From: Gordonia sputi NBRC 100414 | Lineage (GTDB): Bacteria > Actinomycetota > Actinomycetes > Mycobacteriales > Mycobacteriaceae | NCBI RefSeq assembly: GCF_000248055.1 | Contig: NZ_BAFC01000117.1 | Coordinates: 16,389 to 80,388, forward strand | Length of the DNA stretch: 64,000 bases | Direction: 5' to 3' | In this document: one piece after another, positions 9,010 to 18,213 of the stretch | Layout: every line of letters begins with the position of its first letter | Numbering within the stretch: the first letter of the stretch is position 1 | The notes under the pieces: model-generated | Told to the model about the DNA's origin: nothing | The model's database searches: none | The model's input: the letters and a program-made list of their open reading frames with translations, nothing else | Translations under genes and position numbers: made by a program

Positions 9010-9034
9010 ACCCTGTCACCGTGTCAGGGTCAAG
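9010..9034 (-). promoter_or_regulatory. MerR-type operator/promoter of the HEAT-MerR operon
   Basis: On the minus strand a -35 element TTGACC is followed after 19 bp by a weak -10-like TTGACT. Between them lies the near-perfect palindrome ACCCTG-A-CAC-G-GTG-A-CAGGGT. A dyad in an over-long 19-bp spacer is the hallmark of MerR-activated promoters. It ends 28 bp before the HEAT gene start. Confidence 0.7.
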
Positions 9035-9069
9035 AGCAAGGCCGCCGGGACAACGAGTCTCCAGACGCA

Positions 9070-9164
9070 GCTCACCCGTTTTCAGTCATTTTTGCGACGA
9101 CCGTCGACACCGACCTGGGCTTTTGCCGGCCGGCGCCGCGCCGAATGACTGAAAACGGGCGAGC
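9070..9164. repeat. long inverted repeat, 21-bp arms, 53-bp loop
   Basis: The left arm (9070-9090) and right arm (9144-9164) are complementary over 21 bp with a single mismatch; the core is CCCGTTTTCAGTCATT. It lies between the end of acs and the HEAT-MerR promoter, both on the minus strand, and could act as an acs terminator, a structured RNA, or a small palindromic repeat element. The arms lack the T-tract of a standard intrinsic terminator. Confidence 0.75.
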
Positions 9165-9177
9165 ACTATGGTGCGGA

Positions 9178-11130
<1,953 letters not shown>

Positions 11131-11209
11131 CTCTGAGCAGGGCCTTTCACTCTCGGTGTGCATTCACGCGACTCCACCCGCGGTGAGGTGGGGCGTGCCG
11201 GGGTCTCAT

Positions 11210-11225
11210 TGTGAGGGTAGTCACG
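11210..11225. promoter_or_regulatory. candidate Crp/GlxR binding site upstream of acs
   Basis: The sequence TGTGA-GGGTAG-TCACG matches the TGTGA-N6-TCACA consensus with one change at the last base. It is 80 bp upstream of the acs ATG. The matching regulator is encoded in this window at 821-1495. Confidence 0.6.
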
Positions 11226-11303
11226 TTGGGGTGGCGTTGCAGGCGCCGGGGGACTGGCGGCACAGCTCGCGCGCCGAGCTGTCGATGGGGCGCGACGAAC
11301 GGT

Positions 11304-11783
11304 TCACACGGCGTCTGTCACCGGGACAACGATCTGTGTGACCATGTCCTCCGGATCGGCGTCGGGAGTCGGCTGAGTCAGATAGATCTCCCACACAACA
11401 TCCCCGCGAACCAGGGAGTGATCGGCAATCCACGCGAACAACGTCGCGTAGACGTCGGACAGGTGGTCGTAGTTGCCGCGGTGGTCGTAGGTGACCGCGC
11501 GACCTCCCGGGGTCTGGAACGGCGTCACGTCATCGGTCGCTTCGACGACTCCTTCGACGGGGAAGCCGACACCGACATCAATGGTGTCGGTAGGGAGTCC
11601 GAAGGTCAGCCCACGTGGCGGTCCGGTGATCGCCAGCCCCGACGACGCGATCGCCGCAGGCAGTCTGCTGAACGCGTCGTCGTAAAGGCCGCGCAGCGCG
11701 TCAAAGGGTACCGTCGCGCGGATCAGCGCCAGCTGCTCGGCGTCGACGGTGGTGATCTGTGGGTGCTGCGTGAGGATGGACAT
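11304..11783 (-). CDS. GyrI-like small-molecule-binding (effector-binding) domain protein
   Basis: This is a stand-alone 159-residue effector-binding domain. It shows the SOUL/GyrI-like pattern of two repeated beta-alpha-beta-beta units, for example LALIRATVPFDALRGLYDDA and later GRAVTYDHRGNYDHLSDVY, WIADHSLVRGDVVWEIYLTQP and PTPDADPEDMVTQIVVPV. The phrase 'WEIYL..P..DP.....I.VPV' is typical of AraC/MerR effector domains (BmrR, SbmC). No DNA-binding part is present. Such proteins bind small, often cationic or toxic, compounds; the ligand here is unknown. In M. tuberculosis the place between acs and the Fic-like gene is filled by the dppABCD operon, which is absent here. Confidence 0.75.
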   Translation of the reverse strand: MSILTQHPQITTVDAEQLALIRATVPFDALRGLYDDAFSRLPAAIASSGLAITGPPRGLTFGLPTDTIDVGVGFPVEGVVEATDDVTPFQTPGGRAVTYDHRGNYDHLSDVYATLFAWIADHSLVRGDVVWEIYLTQPTPDADPEDMVTQIVVPVTDAV

Positions 11784-11888
11784 AGACCGACGGTGTCACA
11801 GTTGCGTGGCTCCGACCGGGCGTTCGTTGGGTGAGCGTCCGCGGGGCACACAATCTGGCAGCGCAGGCATCGATTACCGTGGCCGACT

Positions 11889-12644
11889 GTGACTACCGAC
11901 CCTCTCGCGCCGCTTGTGGAGCTGCCCGGCGTGCGCGAGGCCGCCGACCGTGCGCGTGATGCGCTCGGCGCTGTGCACCGGCATCCGGCCAATCTGCGTG
12001 GCTGGAACAACACCGCGACCGAGGCGTCGTGGCGAGCCGGCCGATCGTCTGCGGCGATCGACGGGGGGAGCGTCGAACTGAGGCGTGACGGAGACTTCGA
12101 CGACCCGATCCTGGCCGGCGCGATGCGGGTGGCCCAGGCGCTCGACGGTGATTCGCTCGATGCGTTGACGTCGGTGTATCGACGCGCGCCCGCGCAGGCG
12201 TTCGCGCGGCTGCATATGCTGGCCGCCGCCGACCTCGTCGACGACCCCGACCTGCTCGGCCGTCCGCGACCGGGAGCCGACGTCGCGACGCGACTCGAAC
12301 TCCTCGGCCAGTTGATCACCGGAGCGACGTCGGCACCTGCGCCGGTGTTGGCCGCGGTGGTGCACGGCGAACTGTTGACGCTCGACGCCTTCGGGAGTGC
12401 CAGCGGTGTCGTCGCCCGCGCGGCGTCGCGCCTGACGTCGACGTCGAGTGGTCTCGATCCACACAACCTCGGCGTACCCGAGGTGACCTGGTTCAAGAAA
12501 GTCGACGAATATCACTCGCTGGCAACGGGATTCGGTACCGGTCAGCCAGATGCACTCGGCGCGTGGATCGTGTTCTGCTGCGAGGCGATGGTGACCGGAG
12601 CGACCGAGGCGAAGTCGATCGCCGACGCCGCTCGCGCGGGATGA
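11889..12644 (+). CDS. degenerate Fic-domain-like protein (Rv3662c-like)
   Basis: This is a 251-residue all-helical protein. The stretch VVHGELLTLDAFGSASGVVAR resembles a Fic AMPylation motif (HPFxxGNGRxxR) in layout: the His and last Arg remain, but the phosphate-binding GNG is replaced by Ser/Ala. Upstream, EASWRAGRSSAAIDGG resembles the inhibitory-helix/flap region of Fic proteins. The protein is therefore probably inactive as an AMP transferase or uses another chemistry. Database entries for orthologues often say 'oxidoreductase', for which I see no support. The start is GTG at 11889. The position before ssd fits Rv3662c; the HAD-phosphatase gene Rv3661 that follows it in mycobacteria is missing here. 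Confidence 0.6.
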   Translation: MTTDPLAPLVELPGVREAADRARDALGAVHRHPANLRGWNNTATEASWRAGRSSAAIDGGSVELRRDGDFDDPILAGAMRVAQALDGDSLDALTSVYRRAPAQAFARLHMLAAADLVDDPDLLGRPRPGADVATRLELLGQLITGATSAPAPVLAAVVHGELLTLDAFGSASGVVARAASRLTSTSSGLDPHNLGVPEVTWFKKVDEYHSLATGFGTGQPDALGAWIVFCCEAMVTGATEAKSIADAARAG

Positions 12645-13068
12645 TGGCTGTCTGATTGGTGCCGGGGAGCCGGACGCTGCCAGCGGGCGAAGACTTGCCC
12701 CAGACAGCACTGCGGGCGGCCCACCTGTCTCTCGACAGGTTGCCGCCCGCGTAGCACGGACCCAAGTTACCAAGCGTGCTGCGGTGGGTTGTGGTCACCG
12801 CCTCGGCGAGGGATCACGTTCTGCGAGAACAGGTCTCCTCCGTCGCGCTGCCCTTGCTCTCTGGCCCGCTCACGGCATCCGTCGATGTCGGTGCCGGACG
12901 AACTCTCGGGCCAGGCGTGGCGCTGCAGTTGTCGGAGTTGTTGCTCGAAGCCGCGATGTCGCAGGCGCACAACACTTGTGCCTCATGCGGCGTGCTCCGC
13001 GTGGGTGCTTGCCGCCCGTGCTGGGAGTGCTCGCCGGGGGGTTCGGTCCTTCTCTTCCGGATCGGACT
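12645..13068. other. gene-free stretch with a large GNRA-capped hairpin
   Basis: I find no convincing gene here. The main feature is a hairpin at 12712-12750: 9-bp arms GCGGGCGGC/GCCGCCCGC, a small internal loop, then ACCTGTC/GACAGGT closing a 4-base loop that reads GAGA on the minus strand (a GNRA tetraloop). Smaller pairings (GCTG...CAGC, GGGC...GCCC) lie at 12672-12708. Open frames at 12776-13090 (+) and 12767-12970 (-) have no family signature or ribosome-binding site. The region could hold a structured RNA or a bidirectional terminator. Confidence 0.45.
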
Positions 13069-13120
13069 TTGCTCGACGAGGTTTCCGTGATTTACGTTCT
13101 ACACCGTGATCGGCGTCACA
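13069..13120 (+). promoter_or_regulatory. promoter of the Ms1-like RNA with overlapping Crp-like site
   Basis: The -35-like TTGCTC (13069-13074) and -10-like TACGTT (13093-13098) are 18 bp apart, predicting a transcript start near 13105. Directly there lies CGTGA-TCGGCG-TCACA (13105-13120), which matches the Crp/GlxR consensus except the first base. A site over the start point would be expected to repress. Confidence 0.45.
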
Positions 13121-13545
13121 TCAAGCCCCTTGGCGGGCCGCCCTGGAAACTCTCGCAAGCGAGCTCGACCGACGGGTCCCGGGGCGAGAAACGAGGTGAT
13201 CAGGATCGGGCCCGAAAGATGCCTGCCGGCCGTCTGGCCCACACATCACTCGTGCGGATTTGGTTAGACATCTTTAACTGCACCCGTCTCGCGGAGGGAT
13301 GGATCGACGTATCCGCAGTTCCAGGCCTCGCGCATCACGAAGGCCGTTTGGGACGAACGACCGCTCGGCGAACTATCGCAAATGCTGCAATCAGTATTCT
13401 CACCTGGCGTTCGAGTGTGTATAGCCAGTGCTACCCGGTTCTCTATTGAACCGGCGCCTTTCAGCCCGACCCCCCGGGGCTGAAACGCGACAACCCCGGC
13501 CCCCTCCCCCCCTGGCCGGGGTTGTCCTCTGTCTGGGGGTCTTTT
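13105..13545 (+). ncRNA. probable Ms1/MTS2823-like abundant small RNA (synteny-based)
   Basis: In M. tuberculosis the very abundant RNA MTS2823 (ncRv13661, homologue of M. smegmatis Ms1, which binds core RNA polymerase) lies just upstream of ssd (Rv3660c). This 440-bp gene-free stretch occupies the same place before ssd. It has a candidate promoter, many possible stems (for example CTCGC-AA-GCGAG at about 13154), and two consecutive strong hairpins at the 3' end followed by a T-rich run. No reading frame in it looks coding. The mycobacterial RNA is about 300 nt, so the 5' end here may be further in. The assignment rests on position and structure; I could not compare sequences. Confidence 0.5.
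13459..13545 (+). terminator. double hairpin terminator
   Basis: The first hairpin is TTTCAGCCC (13459-13467) paired with GGGCTGAAA (13477-13485). The second has perfect 13-bp arms, GACAACCCCGGCC (13489-13501) and GGCCGGGGTTGTC (13514-13526). A T-rich run CTTTTCTTT follows from 13541. This is the strongest terminator structure in the window and ends the putative small RNA before ssd. Confidence 0.8.
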
Positions 13546-13812
13546 CTTTGTCAGCAACCGGGCTGGGTTGCTCTCTGGGCTGGACGGTCTGGCCGCGTCA
13601 AGGCGGTCTCGTCTCGTCAATCCGGCTGCGTTCGACATCAGCGTACACCGCCGTATCAACAATTCACTATTGTGAATTGCGCTGCGTCGACCCTTACGGG
13701 TTGAGCTGCGCTGGGCGTGCGCGCTCATCCACAGGCAAGTCTCTGTCCCCAGATGCGCCACCCATCGTGACGGTGGAGCGTACCGGTCGGCGGTTCGACG
13801 CATGCTCAGTTC

Positions 13813-14874
13813 ATGTCCGACGACCTCCTCGCCCTCGTGGCCGAACATTTGCACGACGACGTTGCCCGGTGCGCTGCCGCAGCGGGATATCGCCTGATCT
13901 CCGGTGACGCGCGTGAGTGCCGGCGGGAGTGGTTGAGAACTCGTGCAGTCGTGCTCGATCCGCCCGCTGTCGCCACGCTCGCGCAGAGCTCGCTGCCACG
14001 GCGCGGCGGAGTCGTGCTGATCTCCGATGTCGAACCCGCTTCTGCGACATGGCGTGGTGCGCTCGATCTCGGGGCCGTCGATTCGGCTGTACTTCCCGAC
14101 GATGAGTCCCATTTGGTGCGGACTCTCACCGAACTGAGGCTGCCGGCGTCGCGCCAAGCAGGAGCATTGGCGTTCATTCCGGCGCACGGCGGGGCGGGAG
14201 CGTCGACGCTCGCCGTGGCGAGCGCGCTGGCTGCCGTCGACAGCGGCGAGCGGGTGTTGCTGCTCGACCTCGACGAACTCGGGGCCGGATTGGATCTCAC
14301 GCTCGGCGTAGAAGCGCGTGAAGGACTCCGCTGGCAAGACCTTTCCTTCGACGAGGGTGCGGTCAGCGGTGCGTCGCTCCGAAATGCGTTGCCGCGCTAC
14401 AACGACAGGCTCGCGTTGGTCACCGGGAGGCGTGACGACATCCGGCCGCTCTCGCGTGGACCTGTGCTCGCAGCGGTAGATGCCGGTCGTGCGCACGGCG
14501 ACCTGGTGATCGCGGATCTCCCGCGCGCCGACACCCCGGTGGTGCGCGCAGTGGCCGAGTCGGCCGAATTGGTGGTGGTGGTGACCACTCCGACCGTCGC
14601 AGGTACCGCAGCCGCACGTCTCCTGATCGCTCGATTGCTGACGGCGTGCCCGCGTGTCGAACTCGTGATCCGCGGGCCGTCTCCCGGCGGGTTGCGGGCA
14701 GCGCAGGTTGCCGATGCGGTCGGTGTGCCGTTGATCGCCGCGTGCCGGCCCGACCCGCGCCTGGCCACGCGTCTCGAAGCAGGACGTCTGCGGGTCGCGC
14801 CGCGCAGTCCGTTGGGGCGCGCGGCGTCGGCCGTGTACTCCCGATTCACCGACGCTCGAGTGGCTGCATCATGA
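13813..14874 (+). CDS. ssd: Ssd/CpaE-like septum-site-determining protein, Tad locus ATPase-like
   Basis: This is a 353-residue MinD/ParA-superfamily protein of the CpaE/TadZ type. An N-terminal receiver-like domain (about 1-115) precedes the deviant Walker A stretch FIPAHGGAGASTLAVASALA. The usual KGG-GKT lysines are missing, as in Ssd of M. tuberculosis (Rv3660c), where overexpression blocks septation. LLLDLDELGAGLDLTLG supplies the Walker A'-like Asp region and LVIADLPR the Walker B-like strand. It heads a run of genes that overlap by ATGA and encode the Flp/Tad pilus, so it probably also localises that machine. The start ATG at 13813 is the only good one. Confidence 0.88.
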   Translation: MSDDLLALVAEHLHDDVARCAAAAGYRLISGDARECRREWLRTRAVVLDPPAVATLAQSSLPRRGGVVLISDVEPASATWRGALDLGAVDSAVLPDDESHLVRTLTELRLPASRQAGALAFIPAHGGAGASTLAVASALAAVDSGERVLLLDLDELGAGLDLTLGVEAREGLRWQDLSFDEGAVSGASLRNALPRYNDRLALVTGRRDDIRPLSRGPVLAAVDAGRAHGDLVIADLPRADTPVVRAVAESAELVVVVTTPTVAGTAAARLLIARLLTACPRVELVIRGPSPGGLRAAQVADAVGVPLIAACRPDPRLATRLEAGRLRVAPRSPLGRAASAVYSRFTDARVAAS

Positions 14875-16085
14875 GTAGTGCTGCGACGCAGCGAAGTTCA
14901 CGCGTGCAGGCGGCGACCGAATTATCCGACGACGCTCTGATCGACAGGGTGCGTGAGCGCCTCGCCAAGGAGTCGGCCGAACCGACGGCAGCGGTCATCG
15001 CGGAGGCGATTCGCGCGGAGTCGGGTGGTGTTCTCGGCGACACCGATCTGCTTGCGGCACTGCGGCATCTGCAGACCGAACTGACCGGCGCGGGCCGACT
15101 CGAGGTACTGCTCGCCGAGCCCGGTGTCGCCGACGTGCTCGTCGTCGGACCGCAGCGGGTCTGGGTCGATCGCGGCAGTGGTCTCGAACCGACTGGTATC
15201 ACCTTCGACGACGATGCGGCCGTCCGACGACTCGCTAGTCGGCTGGCTCTCGGCGCCGGTAGACGTCTCGACGACGCGCAACCGTGGGTCGACGCCCAGC
15301 TCACGTCGCTCGGCAGACGCGGGCTCACCGTGCGGCTCCACGCGGTCATCCCTCCGCTCGCCGCGGACGGTACATGTATCTCTCTGCGGGTATTGCGCAC
15401 GGCCGGAATGGATATGGCGGGACTGATCGCGTCGGAGGCGGTCCCGCCCGAGTTGGTCGAGGTGCTCGAAGCGATGGTCGCCGCACGTCTCGCCTTCCTT
15501 ATCGTCGGCGGAACCGGGTCGGGCAAGACGACTCTGCTGAACGCGTTGATCGGTGCCATGGCCCCGACTGATCGGGTGCTGTGCGTCGAGGACGCGTTGG
15601 AACTCGCCCCTGCGCACCCACATGTGGTGCGTCTTGTCGCACGAACGTCGAATGTCGAAGGGATGGGCGAGGTTCCGGTACGTGTCCTGGTTCGACAAGC
15701 GCTGCGGATGCGACCCGACCGCATCATCGTCGGGGAGGTTCGCGGTGCCGAGGTCATCGACCTCCTCACCGCGCTCAACACCGGCCATGAAGGGAGCGGT
15801 GGGACGTTGCATGCCAACTCGACGTCGGAGGTTCCTGCCCGTATGGAAGCGCTTGCGGCACTGGGGGGAATGAACCGGGAGGCTTTGCACTCACAGCTCG
15901 CGGCCGCCGTCCGAATCGTCGTCGGCGTCAGCCGCACGGCCGGTGGAGCGCGGGGGATTGTCGAAGTCGGGCTGGTGTCCCGGAACGCCGATGGATGGGT
16001 GACGATCCTGCCGGTTTGGCTGCGCAACAGTGGATTCACCGAGCACCGCGCGGAGTTCGACGCGTTGGTCGAGGAGCGCACATGA
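14871..16085 (+). CDS. tadA: TadA/CpaF secretion ATPase
   Basis: This is a 404-residue type II/IV secretion ATPase that powers Flp pilus assembly (Rv3659c-like). Walker A is GGTGSGKT (213-220). The Asp box region is VLCVEDALEL, Walker B is DRIIVGEVRG, and the His box region is NTGHEGSGGTLHANS. The N-terminal domain (about 1-180) has the helical CpaF layout. The ATG lies in ATGA overlapping the ssd stop; longer starts would run back through ssd. Downstream tadB also overlaps by 4 bp, so ssd through the TadG-like gene form one operon. Confidence 0.93.
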   Translation: MSSAATQRSSRVQAATELSDDALIDRVRERLAKESAEPTAAVIAEAIRAESGGVLGDTDLLAALRHLQTELTGAGRLEVLLAEPGVADVLVVGPQRVWVDRGSGLEPTGITFDDDAAVRRLASRLALGAGRRLDDAQPWVDAQLTSLGRRGLTVRLHAVIPPLAADGTCISLRVLRTAGMDMAGLIASEAVPPELVEVLEAMVAARLAFLIVGGTGSGKTTLLNALIGAMAPTDRVLCVEDALELAPAHPHVVRLVARTSNVEGMGEVPVRVLVRQALRMRPDRIIVGEVRGAEVIDLLTALNTGHEGSGGTLHANSTSEVPARMEALAALGGMNREALHSQLAAAVRIVVGVSRTAGGARGIVEVGLVSRNADGWVTILPVWLRNSGFTEHRAEFDALVEERT

Positions 16086-16912
16086 GCATCGTGTTGGCGG
16101 CGCTTGCGATTGCGGTGATGTGGTGGCCGACGAGTCGGGCCGAGCATCGGGTGTCGATGTTGGCCGGGACGGCGGCGACGCGGTGGACCCGGTTGCAGCC
16201 GAGCGCTTTTGGGTTGGTCTGCGCGCCGCTGGTGGCAATGCTCGTCGGAGGGATCGCGGGTGCGCTGGCGGCGTCGATCGTGGTGGCACTGGTCGTCTGG
16301 CTCCGTCGGCGAAGACGTCGTGCGGCCGAGCACGAGATTCAGCGCGACGAGATGTTGACCGCTCTGGCGCTGATGATCGCCGAGCTGTCGGTGGGAGCTC
16401 CGCCCGCCCGCGCATGTGCCGTTGCAGCGCGGGAGATCTCGGAGGGAGGGGAGAGTCCATCGGAGGTGGCCGAAGGGCTGACCGTGTTGGCCGCACGAGC
16501 CGAACTCGGTGGGAACGTCGTCGTCGATGGGGCGTCTGAGAGTCGGGGACAGGGATCTGGTTCGGATTCTTCGGGTCAGTCGTGGCGGCGGATCGCCGTC
16601 GCGTGGCGAACCGCGGAGCACTCGGGCGTCCCGATGGGGGAGTTGCTCGAGTCGTTGCGCGCCGACCTCTCCGCGCGACGCGCATTCACCGAGCGCACGC
16701 GAGCGGGCCTTGCGGGGCCGCGCGCGACTGCCGTTGTGCTGGCGGGACTTCCGCTCCTCGGGATAGGGCTGGGTCAGGCGACGGGCGCGCGCCCGATCCA
16801 GGTATTGCTCGGCGGGGGTCTCGGCGGCATGTTGCTGGTGATCGGCACGGCGCTGGTCGCCGCGGGCATGGTGTGGACCGAACGCATCACCGACAAGGTG
16901 GTGCGCGGATGA
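16082..16912 (+). CDS. tadB: TadB-like inner-membrane platform protein
   Basis: This is a 276-residue membrane protein of the type II secretion F / TadB family (Rv3658c position). There are hydrophobic segments at the N-terminus (SIVLAALAIAVMWW), at about residues 40-70 (FGLVCAPLVAMLVGGIAGAL) and at the C-terminus (two segments near 215-270). The cytoplasmic T2SF domain lies between (AEHEIQRDEMLTALALMIAELSVGA ... WRRIAVAWRTAEHSGVPMGELLESL). It works with TadC as the platform driven by TadA. The ATG overlaps the tadA stop by 4 bp. Confidence 0.85.
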   Translation: MSIVLAALAIAVMWWPTSRAEHRVSMLAGTAATRWTRLQPSAFGLVCAPLVAMLVGGIAGALAASIVVALVVWLRRRRRRAAEHEIQRDEMLTALALMIAELSVGAPPARACAVAAREISEGGESPSEVAEGLTVLAARAELGGNVVVDGASESRGQGSGSDSSGQSWRRIAVAWRTAEHSGVPMGELLESLRADLSARRAFTERTRAGLAGPRATAVVLAGLPLLGIGLGQATGARPIQVLLGGGLGGMLLVIGTALVAAGMVWTERITDKVVRG

Positions 16913-17517
16913 CGATGTCGATGTTGCTACTCGCTGCAGCGGTGTTGATCCTGCCACCGCGCCGGTGGCTGCTGTATCGGGTCGTCGAGCCGCCTGATCG
17001 TCCATCGGGCGAAGCGCGGTGGCTCGGAAAGAACCGTGAGGTCGACGATCCGTTTGCCATCGCCGCAGGCCTCGACCTGTTCGCGGTGTGTCTGCGTGCA
17101 GGTCTCACGGTTCCCGCCTCCGCACTCGCCGTGGCGCAGACAGCACCGGCGACGTTGGCGGAGCCGCTGACCGCTACGGCGGAGCTACTCGAGCTCGGCG
17201 CCGAGCCCGAGCGTGCGTGGTCGACGCCGCTCGGAGTTCGACCAGCACGCCGAAAACACTCCGGCACCGACTATTTCGAGCAGTTGTCGATGCTAGCTCG
17301 GCGATCAGCTCGTGCGGGGTCGGCGCTGTCGGCCCAGGTGGGTGAGCTTGCCACCGAAACCCGACGTCGAGCGCACGACGACGCGCATGCTCGTGCCGAG
17401 CGGGCAGGGGTGCTGGTGAGCGGTCCGCTCGGCCTGTGTTTTCTCCCCGCGTTCGTGTGTCTCGGCATCGTCCCGGTCGTGATCGGCCTCGCGGGCTCAA
17501 CACTCTCCGGTCTGTAG
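16909..17517 (+). CDS. tadC: TadC-like inner-membrane platform protein
   Basis: This is a 202-residue T2SF-family protein (Rv3657c position). An N-terminal hydrophobic segment is followed by the core FAIAAGLDLFAVCLRAGLTV ... FEQLSMLARRSARAGSALSA, and the protein ends with two membrane segments (GVLVSGPLGLCFLPAFVCLG and VPVVIGLAGSTLSGL). The ATG lies in ATGA over the tadB stop. It is the partner of TadB in the pilus platform. An 83-bp gap follows before the pilin gene, which has its own ribosome-binding site. Confidence 0.83.
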   Translation: MTMSMLLLAAAVLILPPRRWLLYRVVEPPDRPSGEARWLGKNREVDDPFAIAAGLDLFAVCLRAGLTVPASALAVAQTAPATLAEPLTATAELLELGAEPERAWSTPLGVRPARRKHSGTDYFEQLSMLARRSARAGSALSAQVGELATETRRRAHDDAHARAERAGVLVSGPLGLCFLPAFVCLGIVPVVIGLAGSTLSGL

Positions 17518-17600
17518 AAAACCCGATGGATCTCTTCGTGGGTTCCCAACGTCAAAGCATTGCAGCACCAATGAGTTTCACCTCAACCGAAAGGCACATC

Positions 17601-17834
17601 ATGAAGATCCTTCACGCGACCAGAAGCGGAATCGAACGAATCACGGGTCGTACCAACGCGAACCTGACCAGATTGATGACCGACGACGAAGGCATGAGCA
17701 CCGCGGAGTACGCGATCGGCACGATTGCCGCAGCCGCGTTCGGGGCGATCTTGTACACGGTGGTCAGTGGCGACAACATTGTCAGCGCTCTGACCGGGAT
17801 CATCACCAAGGCGCTCAACACGTCGGTGGGTTGA
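17601..17834 (+). CDS. Flp-type pilin / DUF4244 protein
   Basis: This is the 77-residue major pilin candidate. The processing region reads DDEG-MSTAEYAIG: Gly at -1, Glu at +5 and Tyr at +6, the hallmark of Flp prepilins. A hydrophobic helix follows (TIAAAAFGAILYTVVSG). It corresponds to Rv3656c. The ATG at 17601 has GAAAGG 6 bases upstream. A prepilin peptidase must cut after the Gly; none is encoded in this window. The tail ALTGIITKALNTSVG is short, so the mature pilin is only about 46 residues. Confidence 0.85.
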   Translation: MKILHATRSGIERITGRTNANLTRLMTDDEGMSTAEYAIGTIAAAAFGAILYTVVSGDNIVSALTGIITKALNTSVG

Positions 17835-17835
17835 G

Positions 17836-18213
17836 ATGCGGCCGCGACGGATTGTCGACGACGAGTCGGGAATGGTCACGATCGAGGGAGCGTATGCGAT
17901 TTCGGCTGTCGTGATCGTGGTGATTCTCGCGGTTGGCGTGGTCATGGCGGTAACCACTCAGGTCCGTTGTGCCGACGCCGCCCGCGAAGTCGCTCGGCTG
18001 ACGGCCGCTGGTGACGATAACGCCCGTGCCGTAGGCGAGCAGATCGTGCCGGGTGCACAGATCTCTGTTGCGGCGCAGGCGGATCGGATCGTCGTCGAGG
18101 TCCGTCGCGGTGCGCCGATGGTGCCGGGTCTGACACTGTCTGCGCGGGCCGTCGCCGTCCCTGAGCCCGACGGTGCCGACCAGGTCGACGTCGCGCCCGG
18201 GGTGGGGCGGTGA
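17836..18213 (+). CDS. TadE-like pseudopilin
   Basis: This 125-residue protein starts one base after the pilin stop. It carries the same processing pattern, DDESG-MVTIEGAYA, with Glu at +5, then a hydrophobic helix (ISAVVIVVILAVGVVMAVTT) and a soluble domain containing one Cys. It matches the TadE-like Rv3655c. TadE-type minor pilins sit in the Flp pilus or at its base. Its end overlaps the next gene by 4 bp. Confidence 0.85.
   Translation: MRPRRIVDDESGMVTIEGAYAISAVVIVVILAVGVVMAVTTQVRCADAAREVARLTAAGDDNARAVGEQIVPGAQISVAAQADRIVVEVRRGAPMVPGLTLSARAVAVPEPDGADQVDVAPGVGR

Noticed and set aside
11889..12644. 'Oxidoreductase' as product name for the Rv3662c-like gene
   Set aside because: There is no dinucleotide-binding or metal-redox motif; the sequence is better explained as a degenerate Fic-like fold.
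12776..13090. 104-codon open frame with a Cys-rich segment (CASCG...CRPCWEC)
   Set aside because: There is no ribosome-binding site, no family match I can recognise, and it runs into the promoter of the putative small RNA; probably chance.
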